From positions 3,224,001-3,288,000 of the forward strand of contig JALGAS010000001.1 in NCBI GenBank assembly GCA_023078685.1: a DNA stretch of 64,000 nucleotides, written 5' to 3'. Positions within the stretch are counted from its first letter, which is position 1. Every line of letters begins with the position of its first letter. The notes beneath the pieces are model-generated. The model did no database searches. It was not told the origin of the DNA and was given only the letters and a program-made list of their open reading frames with translations. Made by a program: the position numbers and the translations under genes. Positions 9,597-21,300 of the stretch are shown piece by piece. The stretch comes from Neopestalotiopsis rosae. Its lineage: Eukaryota > Ascomycota > Sordariomycetes > Amphisphaeriales > Sporocadaceae.

Positions 9597-11322
9597 TGTC
9601 ACTTTTTGAGAAGGGTCAAACTGTAAAGAGGATGAGATGTCGAACACGGTAGATAGACTATGGTAGATTGAGTGACTACATCCTTCTTTAATACTTGATC
9701 TCATTCTAGTTTGTATAGCCCAGCTGATCTCTCAAGACCTGATCCGGACAAGCAGTGTTTTTGTTGATGTTGTTCGAAACAGGTCTGGATCTACATAGTA
9801 AATAGACCTGACTGACAAGCTAGAGAAGCAAAGTCGGCCTACGGAGATCCGCATGCAATGCTATCAGCACATTATTTGGCAGCTTGCAAGTCTCATCGGA
9901 GCTGAACCCCAGATCTGCATCTCGGCTGGGGTCGATCGGTGGCGCTGAGTATCCCTGTGTCTACCTTAATAAGATCGGGGTAGTTCAGAGCTGCTGACAA
10001 CGCTATATCGTATGTAGCTGCGAGATCTCTGCGAGATGCGCTGGGCCCAACTTTTGTCGTTGAAGTGGGCCACCCAGCAAATATTTGTTCACTGCCGAGG
10101 GCTGGGTTCGACGAGGACGTTCCAGGCGTTCGGGGCCTCGTCACCACGCGACGCTATTGAATTTGGTGTGCCCTAGCGCCTACATCTCGCTCTCTTCCCG
10201 GCACCGAACCATCCTCAGATGGCTCTCGTAACTCAGTTACAACGGCATCCATCACGCGAGCCTGAGGTGTTTCCTGGTATAAACATCGTAAGCTATCAAA
10301 AATCGCTTTCAAACATGCAAGCACGCGGTCAAAAAATCCATGTCGCCACATTGAAAGTCGATGCGTCTAGTACCAATCAAGGACGACGGTCTAGAAGACG
10401 ACGCTTGTTGTCAAAGAACAAAGCTGCTCAAGATCCAGGATTCCCATTACTCACGTATGATCTTTATTGTCAGGACAAGGCGCCGCCGTACGATTACACG
10501 GGAATTTGAGCCCAGGGATCCAACGGCTCGTAAATTTGAAGGAAAAACGATCTGAAATAAGAAGAAAGACTTGCTATAGTTACCAGGGGGCCTCGTGGTG
10601 GGTGATCACCTAGTTATAAACTTATATGGAGACTTTGGCTAGTTCGGTCACTAAAGAGCTTATGTTCAGAGATAAGCAAAATTAACACATCACTTATACT
10701 GGAAAATACACCTCGCAGAGCGCCATTTCTTCAACCACTTAACTGACTCTCAGGATCAAAGCGCCGTTCAGCCATCCATTTGAAAGGGCCGATGACATGC
10801 AACGTTTCAGGGGGTCGGAGTATTTTTATATCATTCCTTTGTTCTTCATCCACACTGTATAGACACCATGCTTTCATGGTGTCTTTATGATCTATTTCTA
10901 TTCACCGTACAGGGACAAGCCGAAACCTCGCAGCTTGGTCAACATAAAAATACTGCCCAAAACAGCGATATCCATGAGCCGCTTCAGGGTTGCGTCCACT
11001 TCTCCTAGTCTATCACAGATTGAGGTTCTCAATAGTTATGCGCGGCAGTGTTGGTAAGGACCAACTTACCGTATCCTGCATAGCACTATCCTCTTGCCAG
11101 TACCATTTAGACAACACAATTGCTGCCACCTCCTTGTTGTGTCCTTCCTCCCCAAGCCCCAGAACCAGGAACGCATCAGTACGATCTCCTGGATAGTCGT
11201 CGGGAAGCACCTGAGGCACGCAACGTTGTCGAGTTGCAGTCTCGCTGCCCGCAATAGTAGATCTTCTATCTCCTGGCGTAGCTGTGTTTCAATTCATTGC
11301 CAACTTCATGCATGGCTCCCCT
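9597..11322. other. Intergenic, 1.7 kb, possible gene remnant
   Basis: Apart from the interrupted frame described at 9893-10351, only short unrelated open frames are present. A short inverted ACACCATG...CATGGTGT lies at about 10861-10883 and could form a hairpin. No RNA gene seen. Confidence 0.4.
9893..10351 (-). pseudogene. Interrupted reading frame, unknown family
   Basis: One minus-strand frame runs from an ATG at 10351 to a stop at 9893, about 150 codons, broken only by a single TAG at 10156-10154. The translated halves have ordinary protein composition; the first begins with an amphipathic segment rich in Leu, Phe and Arg. I recognise no family. It could be a decayed gene, a gene with an uncalled intron around the TAG, or chance. 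No duplicate of it is visible elsewhere in the window. Confidence 0.2.
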
Positions 11323-12572
11323 TCATCCTGATGCCTTTCGTTGCTGCCTCATCATCTCGAGTCCAGCCTCCATCTTGGCCATCTCCGACTCCTCGTGGGC
11401 TGTCCATATGGCATAGGCTTCGTCCTTTTCCTTATACCAGCGTTGGTAGCCCTCTTCGTGCTTCCTCTCCTCTTCGCCGTCGTCCGGGATCCAGGGGCTG
11501 TACTCGGGTTCCAGGAGGTAACCCCGAGCATCAGCCTCTACAATGGCTTGGAATATCTTGGTGGCCATCATTTCGTAGCCTGGCGTTGCGGGGTGCATAC
11601 CTGTTGTAGACAAGGTTAGTCATTGGGGCCTCAACAAAGTATCTGCCTCGAAATACTTGCCGTCTTCAGCAAGGTTCTCGTCCTGTATGCCGTCGGGACC
11701 CTGCATCTCTGCGAGCACCACGGGTAGTCCCTGCTTTTGATAAATCTTGACCAGCCTCCGGAGCTGCGGGTTGACCCGAAAGACGTCTTCCCGGCCGTTG
11801 AACCACGTGTTCCAGGTGGGCAGCAGGGTGCCAATGACAATGGTGGCCCGGTGGGACGCCATGAGCAGGTACTGGATCAGGCTGTCGTAGCGCTGGTAAA
11901 AGTTTTCAATGTCGACGTGCATGAGGCAGTCGTTGGTGCCCGCGTTGACGAGGATGACGTTGGGCTTGCTGCGGACGGCGAAGGGCTTGACCATCTGGTT
12001 GATGATGTGCACCTGGGCGCCCGGGCCGGCCAGGACGTCATTGTCCGTCATGTTGCCGAGCCGGTCGGTGCCCACAAAGTTGACCTTGTGGCCGAGCGCC
12101 GTGAGGCGGTTCCGGAGGGGCCTGCGGAAGCCGTTGTTGTCCACCTCGACGGGGCTGTCGCCCCTCGTCGTCGACGCCCCCACGGCTAGGATGCGCAGGG
12201 GGATGCCCTTGGCCAGGGGGAGCTCGTAGCCCGGTCTCTGATATCCCTTGTAAGTCATGGAAGGCCGCTCCTTTAGCGGAGCGATTGTGCCATTCGACGA
12301 CGAATTCGAGGGCATGTGGCCGATGCGGATGCCGTTGAGGACATTGGAATTGGTGTGTGTGTCGACGTCAACAACGAATCCGGACATTAGCATGCCTATA
12401 GGTAAGGAATCAGCAAAGGCAAGTCATGGAGTATTTCGTAGATCCACATGTTGGGAAACCACTTACACAGAATCATGAGAGGGGTGCCGAGGGCAATGAG
12501 GAAGCGTCGTTTTGCCACAATCGTGGCAATGAAGGCGCTCACCCGAGCTGGACGCAAAAGATTGCTTAACAT
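11323..12572 (-). CDS. Membrane-anchored SGNH/GDSL hydrolase
   Basis: Three exons (12572-12467, 12395-11661, 11600-11323) give 372 aa. Residues 14-45 form a basic-then-hydrophobic signal anchor, so the enzyme should face the lumen or outside. SGNH blocks are present: block I VGASTTRGD with nucleophile Ser110, block III AGTND with Asn190, and block V DGMHP with Asp280 and His283. The family hydrolyses esters of lipids or acetylated sugars; the substrate is not deducible. Intron 1 is a normal 71-bp GT-AG intron. Intron 2 (11660-11601, 60 bp) starts with GCAAGT and falls inside the Asp-Gly codon pair; using it creates the canonical DGMHP motif. Reading through instead stops after a few codons and loses the catalytic Asp-His pair. 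The C-terminal 60 residues are a charged, Glu/Lys-rich helix. Confidence 0.87.
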
Positions 12573-15259
12573 GTTGCCAGGACGGCTGGGAGAATAACGG
12601 GGTCGCCCTTTTGTTGTCCTGATATGTAATGATGTGACCGGAGTGGATCAGATGCGTATGTCGAGAAGAGGTCCCACCAACAAAGTCCAAGCATGCGGTT
12701 TTCCAAGAATGTCCATCTGGCATGAGAAGGAAAGCTGGTTTGAGATGACGTTCGGAACGGGATCTACTGGATATGATCCTCGGATTACGAGCCGTGATGG
12801 GCGACCCGAGTCGTTGGTTGTTGGGCTACAAAAGACAAGGCACAACCCTGCTGGGCCGAAATGTCAAGAGATTTCCGAGACACGTCCAGCCTCTTTGCCT
12901 GTTCCTGAGAAGAAGAAAAAGAGATAATCTCGATTAGGTCGGAGCTGGAAGTCGGGAAAGAAGTTGAGAGACAACCCAAAAAAGAAAAGAGAAATGCTTG
13001 GTTTGTTTCGTAAATTGGAAGGCAATGCTGAGTACGCGGCTCCAACAGTGCCGGGCAATGAGGTTCTGCAACAATAATACCCTGCCGTTCTAGCCGGAGG
13101 GAGAGTGCGCGCGCCCAGCCGTTCGGTAACAACGGCAGTTTTGCAGGTCTTGGCCACCAGGGTTCGAAGGTTTTAGGGGGCAATGAACATTATCTTTTGT
13201 TGCAGAAAATATCAACTATAAGAAGAAAAAAAAAAGGAGCGACAGAAAAGCGAGCGGGTTTTGAAGATCATGTCACAAACGATGTATTGTATTGCTGAAT
13301 GAATATTGGGAAAACGTCATATCCACTATTCAGAATCTAGAATCTTAAGATGCTACACTAGACCCCGATACTATTGTACTACTACTACTCCTGGATCTGA
13401 TTATACCCTGTAAGCTTGGCTGTATGTACTATGTAAGCCCTGCCGGCTTGCACTAAATGTAGACCTGGGGATTGATTCCCACAACCTAGTTCAGCGGGAC
13501 AAGTACGTTATGCAAACCTTCTTTAGCAGCATTGAGACTGATCATTTATTTAGACGACGGACGATTCATCAGACTTGGAATTGACCTCCCCCTTTGATTC
13601 GTCTGAAATATCCTGCCTCAGTCAGACGATTCACGAACGCTGCACCCCCAAAGATCGTCAGTATGGTGCAATTTCGACACCGGAACTTGCCCGGCATTTC
13701 ACCTGCCAAGATGGTGGCCATGGTAATAGTGCAACCCCCTGTAGACCACTAAGAGCTTTGGCCAATCAACGATGGCGACCGAGACCAATTAAGGAACAGC
13801 TTTCACTGATCTGTGCAAAATGCCCGAGGTGCTTACGAATACTGGGTAACAGATTGAATGCTCTTGAACCTGGAGATGCCCATAGATGCCCTCTTTGTCT
13901 TGACTACAGTATATATTCCCCTGAGTTTCATTCGATTGCGCTCACTTCTTCTTGGCACTTTTGGTCATTGCGTCTTTATTCACAAGAATGTCCTCATTCA
14001 CATCTCCTGTAAGCGAGGCTTTATTCCAAACCATGTCCTGATTCTCGCTCTCCACTCCCAGCCGAGAATGACTTCTTCAAAAAGGGTCGATACTCAATTT
14101 CTCGCCACAAGAGGTGGTTTATCTGACCCACAAGCGCACAAAGGGATTGGCCGTACTGGTATGAACAAGATGGACAGACAGTATTCCATTGGTAATAAGG
14201 AATAACGTTGACGAATTTCGCAATTGAAGTAATGCGACTATACTAGCCTTGGCGACATCTCGGCAACGGGTTTGGAGCTGCCTATATTCGTCCGACGGGA
14301 TACTGCACCCATGACACAAAGGCAGTATACACGAGCAAGCAGACTACTTCCAAGAAAGGAAAGATGCTAAAAAAATTAGTAGCTACCGTAAATCTCTTAC
14401 AAAAGCTGCCAAACTATTATCATGTTGCCCAGATAACACATGGCAGAGCTAATGCGGCTTGCAGACTAGATCGGACTGCCGGCGACGCCACTGGAATAAC
14501 ATCTTTTATTCGGATGGTCCATATCCACCACTCGTTTGATATGCATCTTTTGACAATATCTCTTGAACGAGCAACTATTTCTGAAGCGACCAGCACAAGC
14601 CAATTTATCCATGACCACGTACCTCCCAAAAAAAAAAAAAGCCTTGCCTTCAGCCCAGAACAAACTCTGTTCACCGGGCCAACGCGGGAGGTTTGAATGC
14701 GGAACACACCAACGAGCCGTCCTGTTTGTGTGGCGGGAAAAGGGGCCAAACAATCTGGCCGGCCCGGGTTTGTGCGGCCGCAAAAAGATCCTTTGACATT
14801 GTGGGAGCGATGAATGTGTGCGCATTTGCCGCTCGAGATCCTCTAGATTTCTCAACCCGGGGTTATTTCCACGTTTCCCGTTTTCGTGCCGTAGTCATCA
14901 TGCCGTCGTCATCGTGGTGTTTTTTTCCTCAATGGGGGCGGGGCAGCTTTTCTCGGGGCAGCGCCGGCAGTCCTTTTTGGCAGAGCATCAGGTGCTGCCT
15001 GCCGTTCTTCGTACAGGCTCGGTGTGTATAGCCTCTTGGGCGCGTCAATATGGCGTTTGAGATACTATAGATGATCCAACCTCTGGTTCTGCTACTTGGT
15101 GAGCTCAAGCCTTGGCGAGCAGATGGCGATGCATCAAGATAGACCCTCTATTTATCGTCATCTTCTCAAAAGAGACCTTCATAAATACTTGAAAGATTAT
15201 TTCCATTCTTCTATCATCTAATATCTAACTTCTAATTGAAATCACTTGCACTCCGAAAA
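12573..15259. other. Intergenic, 2.7 kb, no recognised gene
   Basis: A plus-strand frame at about 13575-14012 contains two CxxC pairs spaced like a zinc ribbon (CAKCPRC ... CPLC), but it lacks a clear ATG and the rest is not protein-like. A poly-A run is at 14628-14640. The segment 14650-15060 is GC-richer, with several short overlapping frames, none convincing. It includes the 5' flank of the SGNH hydrolase and the 3' flank of the MFS gene. Confidence 0.4.
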
Positions 15260-16885
15260 TCAGTCGAAAGCAAATGTCGACCAACTTCGGATTTTTTTAC
15301 CATAAATCCAGAACAATGCTGGCGCCGGGGCCAGAGCAATGCAGAGGAACGCGAGCAGCGACGAAGCCCACGCCACCCCGAGCTGGTCGTACATGATGGT
15401 GGCAAACATGGGAAAGGAGCAGGCGATCAGACTGCGCACGACAACGTGGATGGACATGGCCGAGTTGGAGTGGAAGCCGTACACGTCAACAATGTAGGAA
15501 ATGCCGGGCACAAAGATGAGCATGAGGCCCAGGCCGATGAAGAAACTCGCAATGATCTGCGAGGCTGCATGGACATTGCCAGACCAGCCAAACCACAGCA
15601 GCGAGGGAGGGAGTATGACGGCCCCGGCCATCATTGGTGGCAGGCGGAATTCTGGTGGCGGAGGGGCGCCCTTTAGTCTCGTCACCCAGGTCTTGTACAA
15701 TGTGACTGTGAAGATGGACTGTATACCCCAAGCTGAGATGATGCCGCACATGACGGCGATGAATGGCAATGAGCTGTGCTGGGCAGACCAGCCTCTCTGC
15801 TGAAAAGCAATCGGGAAGGCCTGAAAGGAGAGGTATAGGGTGCCGTATACCAATGTCAAGTACACGGTGAAGATGATGAGGATTGGCTCCGTGACAAACA
15901 TGCGCATCGGCTTGGTCAGATACCGGTGAATGATATCATGCATGTCGACCCGCGTCTCTTCCGACTTGGCGTGCAGAGCCCAGTTCTTGGTCTCGAAACG
16001 AAGTCGCTTGGCCTTGTTCCGCAGTATCATACGGGACGAAGACTCGCGCACGCCAAACAGGGCGGTGACGCCAAAGGTGACCATGATGATGAGGGTCGCC
16101 CAGGCCGTCCATCGCCATTCCGAGCCATCGCCGCCCGTCAGGTACGCACCGGCAATGGGAGCAATCGTCGCTCCGAGGTTGATACATATAGACGACATGC
16201 CCAGGGCCACGCCCCGCGGGATGGGCTCATACAGCTCGACATACATGCCCGAGACGACGGAGAACGCCGCGCTTCCAAATACGCCGGAGAAGAACCTGCA
16301 GACGAGAATCGTCTGCACATTTTCGGCCACGGCGACGGGTATCTGGAAAAGGGACAGCCCGACAACGCACGTGAAGAAGACCACGACGTGGCCGAACAAC
16401 TCGGACAGCGGGCCGAAGAAGATGGGGCCCGTGAAGAAGCCCAAGATCCAGAGGGCCACGGCCAGGCGCATGACGATGACGGGTACGTCAAACTCGGCAG
16501 CCGTCACCGCGGCGGCCGGGCCAAAGACGCTGGACCCAAAGGACACGGCCGAGATGACCGACGACGTGATGACGACGAAGAAGAACTTTTTGGTACTCGA
16601 CCAGTTCCGGGGACACTCGGGGTCGTCCGGCCCATCCCACCCGACGACGTTGTCGGGATACCGCTGGGCGATGCTTGATGTTTCGTTTCCATCCGTTATT
16701 ACCAAATCCAAGCGCTGCTTCTCCTTGGTCTCGGGCTCGGCGTTATTGGTCGTGCTGCTGTTGCTGCTGCTTTCTTTTCCTTCACAGGCTTCCGAGTGGT
16801 CGAGAGGGACCAGGTGAGCGGAAGGGGCCCGACTTCCCGCCAGGGTCGTCGTGGCTGACATGGCCGCTGTCGTCGGGTTCGTCAT
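15260..16885 (-). CDS. MFS multidrug transporter (DHA1 type)
   Basis: Single-exon gene of 541 aa. A hydrophilic, Ser/Thr/Asn/Glu-rich N-terminus of about 90 residues is followed by the WDGPDDPECPRNWS motif that precedes helix 1 in fungal DHA1 drug:H+ antiporters. Twelve hydrophobic segments follow, with a central cytoplasmic loop near residues 290-340. The helix 2-3 region (GPLSELFGHVVVFF) corresponds to the conserved loop motif, and FFSGVFGSAAFSVVSG matches helix 5. Such transporters sit in the plasma membrane and export toxic compounds or polyamines; the substrate cannot be read from sequence. No biosynthetic gene cluster surrounds it, which argues for a general efflux role rather than a metabolite-specific one. 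Confidence 0.92.
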   Translation of the reverse strand: MTNPTTAAMSATTTLAGSRAPSAHLVPLDHSEACEGKESSSNSSTTNNAEPETKEKQRLDLVITDGNETSSIAQRYPDNVVGWDGPDDPECPRNWSSTKKFFFVVITSSVISAVSFGSSVFGPAAAVTAAEFDVPVIVMRLAVALWILGFFTGPIFFGPLSELFGHVVVFFTCVVGLSLFQIPVAVAENVQTILVCRFFSGVFGSAAFSVVSGMYVELYEPIPRGVALGMSSICINLGATIAPIAGAYLTGGDGSEWRWTAWATLIIMVTFGVTALFGVRESSSRMILRNKAKRLRFETKNWALHAKSEETRVDMHDIIHRYLTKPMRMFVTEPILIIFTVYLTLVYGTLYLSFQAFPIAFQQRGWSAQHSSLPFIAVMCGIISAWGIQSIFTVTLYKTWVTRLKGAPPPPEFRLPPMMAGAVILPPSLLWFGWSGNVHAASQIIASFFIGLGLMLIFVPGISYIVDVYGFHSNSAMSIHVVVRSLIACSFPMFATIMYDQLGVAWASSLLAFLCIALAPAPALFWIYGKKIRSWSTFAFD

Positions 16886-18486
16886 GTTGAGACTATCGAG
16901 GAGTACACTCGTACAGCCATTTCCTGTCCACTTGGAAAAGGGAAGGGGGAATCAGGAGGGTATATCAAGAGAACCCAGACACGATAAAAGAAAAGAAACG
17001 TCGTGAGACAGACAGTCAGACCTACCGAAGCAAACATCTCCCCGGTCTCGCGGTGTCCTTGGGCTCCATACTTTACTTACAGGGTAAATGAGAAGCCGCA
17101 CCATGAAGAAAAAACCTTCCCTTGTTTTTTTTTATCGGGGCGTTAGGGAAGGAATCTCTCGCTCCCGCGATCATTGAAGCCGCGAAAAAAAGGGGGTTCC
17201 ACTTTTTGATGTTCCATGTCGACGACTTCACAGTTTACAGTTGGACAGTACCGGCGGTACGTATCTCTTGGATCCCTAGATATTCTCGTGTCATGTACGT
17301 ACATGATACGGAACAGGTTTGTCTGGGTTGTCAGTACGGTAAGTAAAAGTATGGTGCTGGGTGGCAGGTCTGGATCGAGTAGCTGGGTAGCAGCTTGGCA
17401 GCAGGCAGGCGGTTTTGCGGCGTCGTTTGCTTATCAGCCCTGCTAGGCTCGGGGCTGATCGACTGGGTCACGGATGAGCTAAGGGCTTACGTACACAGTA
17501 ACCGGTATCAAGAAAACCGCCGGACGAGCACCGATCATAGCGTGAGAATGAAGCCACGCCAAAGCGGATTTCTAGATTCTAGGTGTCTGGTGTTTGGCAA
17601 AAAAAAAGGCTTGAAAGGGGGTCGATCTGATCCTTCCCTCTTCCCAAGTTGCTGGCGCTGTAAGAGTTCACTCCTGCCCCAAAGGAGATGTCGGAGTATC
17701 TCCTGCCCGTTATGCGTGTCTCGCCAGCGATTACCGTCCTAGTAAACTTGATGAGCACACGAGAAAACAACGTCAGACTCCTATCAGTGATCACACCACA
17801 AATGGTGGATCCCTCCCAAGGGTAAGGGTACCTGACTGTGCAGCACGGATGGCGCATCGTTTGGTATCATCCCGCAGGCAAGGCAAACTTGGCAAAAACC
17901 CGGAAATTCCGCTATCAAACAAGAAGAGGCGAGGAAAATGGTACTCGATACTCGGTACAGCTAAAGAAGGGAAAAATAAGATAAAAATAAAAATACAAAC
18001 CTTTCGGGTGCCAAGCCGCCGAGTCGCTCAAATACTTAATAACAAAACCAACATTGAACAACAAATGTTCCTTGCACTTCCGTATCCGTTTTGTTCCATG
18101 CCCGTAAATCCGATTTTTGCATGTTTCGTGTGGAGTCGTATTAGCTAATGCTAATAAATAGTTGCGACTTATTATCAGGTCCTCAGTTCATCAACATTCG
18201 TTTGTGCACTGTCAGTGGCCCAGATTGCTCCGAGGTGACATTCAAGCCGCGAGGACGTTTATTCGCCTCGCTTTCTCAGCTGAGTTCAAAGTCGTGTAGA
18301 GCACTTCATTGACTCTTGGTTAAAGCAAGTATATATGTCTTCACCAGCTAAATACGGCAAGCTTATTAGTGCAAATATCCATGAACGATCAATGGCTGAT
18401 TCTGTAAGAGTCGGATGATGTAGGGCCCAGCCTGACTTCATGGGATATCTAATTTCTATAATTCTATCGCTGTGTTCCATTGTAAA
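16886..18486. other. Intergenic, 1.6 kb, nothing recognised
   Basis: Promoter side of the MFS gene and the 3' flank of the AAA ATPase. It contains several homopolymer runs (A/T of 8 or more near 17130 and 17600). Short open frames do not look coding. Confidence 0.5.
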
Positions 18487-20726
18487 CTAGAATTCATTCC
18501 TAGACAATCGCCACGCCGTGAAATGCGCCAAGATCTCGCTCGTGACGCCCTTGGGAGTCCTCCGAATGGCTCTCTCTAGCACAGCCATACCGTCGGGCTC
18601 GCCATTCGTGTCGGCATCAGAATCCACTGGCATGAAGGCCTTGTCGCAGATGCGGCTGATCTCGGCTCCCGAATATCCGTGGGTCCGCTTGGCCAGCTCG
18701 GCGATGTCGAGAGGAGGGAACCGCAGCTCCTGTGCCTTTCTCATGATGATGGCTTCTCGCGCCTGCTCGTCGGGGAGGGGCACGTAGATGAGCTCGTCGA
18801 AACGGCCCGGCCGCATGAGGGCCGGGTCGAGTGAGTCTGGCTTGTTCGTCGCCGCCAGCACAAACACGTTGCCCATCTCCTCGAAACCGTCCATTTCCGT
18901 CAGCAGAGTAGTGAGAGCCTGCACACCGCCTCCCGCCGTTGCGCCGCCCCCTGACCGATTACCGGCGATGGAGTCGATCTCATCAAAGAAGATGACACTG
19001 GGGCTCGCCTCCCTGGCCCTCTGGAAGAGGTTGCGGATCGATCGTTCCGTCTCTCCGACGTACATGTTGAGAAGCTCTCCGCCCTTGACAGCGAAGAAGT
19101 TGAAGCCCGATTCCGTGGCCACGGCCTGAGCCGTCATGGTCTTTGAGCAACCCGGGGGCCCGTACATCAAGACTCCCTTTGGCGGTTTCCAGCTGACGAC
19201 CATGTCCGCTGAGCGATTGAGCACTTGCTGGAGTGTTGTCTTGACTTCTTGATAACCTCCAATATCATTCCATCTTACGGTAGGCGGCTTCAAGGTTATG
19301 TCGTGCATAGCCGTAGGTCGAATCTCTTGGAGCGCTCGCTGAACGTCCTCCCACGTGATGGGCTCGCCGCCCTTCCGGTTCCTGGTCCGGCGTTGCGAAG
19401 CTCTAAAGGCGCTGTGCAAAAGGTCAACCAGATCACTGCCCGTGTAAGCGTGTGTGCGATCTCCCAAGTCAGAGATGTACTTCTCAACATTCTCTGGGGC
19501 AAAGTTGGGTGAATATGAACGAATAATTTCTTTCCGCGCTGAGGCGTCAGGAATGGTGAGCGTAACATGACGCCCAAAGGTGAGCCTCGTCTGAAGAGCT
19601 TCGGGCACATCTTCCAAGTAATTGCGGCAACTGCCCACCACGAGCACATTGGGACGTTTCTTGTTCTTGATGGTCAAGACTGCGAGCTCCTCGAGACCGT
19701 TGAGTACAGCATCAGTGGCAGCGGGCCGCTCCTTGCCCACCACCCCTCTCATGTCATCAATGAGAATAATGGTTGTCTTTTCATCGTCAACGGCGTTTCT
19801 GAAGCACTCTTGAATGGCCTGAGGCTTGTCCGTAGTCTTGATGCGCTTGACGCTGCCCCATCGTGTATCTGCAATTCTGTTTAGAAGCATGGATTTTCCT
19901 GTTCCCCGGCTTCCCTGTACAACGATACCGCATGAAGGGTGGGGGAAGGCCCCGTGACTAAACTTGACATCGTAGTCGCTGAAGAAGTCATCGAGCTTGT
20001 CCAGCGCATCTGCCATGCCGGGAATTCCGGAAACCTCTAGTCGGCCAGGGGGGGCCTGCGCTTGATCTCCATCAACAGCGTCAGCCTCGAGCATCTGAGC
20101 TCGGGTGTTGGGACAATACTTGGCGACGTTGGTCTCTGAGCCATTGACTGACTCGACAACAAAGGAGCGTTTGATGCCCTTCCCAAGCACCTTGTCCAGG
20201 TTGAGACCGGCGAAGACAAACTCGGCAGTTTCTGACGGGTTGTTAATGAATAGCTCTCATGGTACGGACAAGAAGACAGACTTCGTCCACTGATCTTCTG
20301 CCGATATGGGAATAACCTACCGAGTGCACATTCCACGTTGTAGGACACGAATTTCTTTTCTGTCTCCGAGATCACGGGCGCATCCGGTGTCACATCTCGA
20401 ATGACCACATTCAGGGCATCTGGCACGGGCTTGCCAGCATCGGATACCCTAATGACCTCGCCCAACTCGAGGTGCGTTGCCTCGCGCAGAGCCCGACTCA
20501 GCTGGACCACGCTCTTGTTGCCGGCGAGGTTTTTATCCGTCGACGGCCATACGATACCCTCGCGTCGTTTGCTTGGATCGTTGGTCGACTCGATATACAC
20601 GACCTGCCCTGCTTGTAGGCCGTTCTCCAGTATGAGAGTGCCGTTCAAGAAGACCTTGGCGGCATGTTTCTGGTTGGGCAGCTCCTGCGTCGAGAGACGG
20701 ACCTTTGCCTCAATGGGCTTTTTCAT
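18487..20726 (-). CDS. Tandem AAA ATPase, AFG2/SPATA5-like
   Basis: Two exons (20726-20321, 20231-18487) with an 89-bp intron give 716 aa. Residues 1-110 look like the Cdc48-type N-domain. D1 has a P-loop GSRGTGKS (242-249), but its Walker B reads ILIDDM (Asp294-Asp295, lacking the catalytic Glu) and its arginine-finger region is degenerate. D2 is intact: GPPGCSKT (493-500), FFDEID (Asp552-Glu553), sensor TN, and ALMRPGRFDE. The Cys-Ser in the D2 P-loop is typical of the AFG2/Drg1/SPATA5 group, which strips shuttling factors from pre-60S ribosomes in the cytoplasm. A paralogue of AFG2 with D1 reduced to nucleotide binding is as likely as AFG2 itself; a Cdc48/NSF relative is less likely. Confidence 0.82.
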
Positions 20727-21300
20727 GGCGGCTCCTACTCAGAAACAAGTTCTGACAATAGTGCACAATAAAAATGTCCGTGTCGAAAAGACAAATTGCT
20801 CCACCGAGGACTATTTTCACGATAGTCCTGCAAAATGTTTCTTGGTTTGCTTGGACAGCGGGCCAAGACCAGCTTAAGACTTTGAAATCGTATATGCTTA
20901 TGCCTTGGGGAGTAAAATACTCATGGCCTTTGATCAATGAAGAAATATCCTGGAAACACTCTTGTACAAAATCTTTTATTCATACAGATTAGGTAGGAAC
21001 TGTACTTTTTGTGCGGGTCCAACTTTTGCATGTAAATCTTTTCTTTTGGTCATTACCCGTCACTATTTTTACGGTATAGCGGATAGCTTAAGGCGTCCCT
21101 TGGCAAAACAGGTGCTATTCGTCGCCTAACCGAAACAACCCCCCAGCCGCTGGCAGGACTGCCCAAACCCTTCCAGATAGCTTAGGGAGCCTCCGTAGCG
21201 CCCCAAACTTTTTCCGTTTTCAATTCTCAAGACACCTTCTTTTCCTTCCCAAGAGCGCTGCTGGGGTTGCAATGCGCCGGACAGCCTCAATCGACATCCC
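20727..21300. other. Divergent promoter region
   Basis: 574 bp between the starts of the AAA ATPase (-) and the predicted mitochondrial protein (+). No coding signal; it must hold both promoters. Confidence 0.6.

Noticed and set aside
13575..14012. Possible zinc-ribbon protein
   Set aside because: Two CxxC pairs occur, but there is no ATG at a sensible place, no second folded region and no matching upstream exon; likely coincidence.
15930..16817. Long plus-strand frames over the MFS transporter
   Set aside because: The minus strand encodes a complete 12-helix transporter; the plus frames are shadows.
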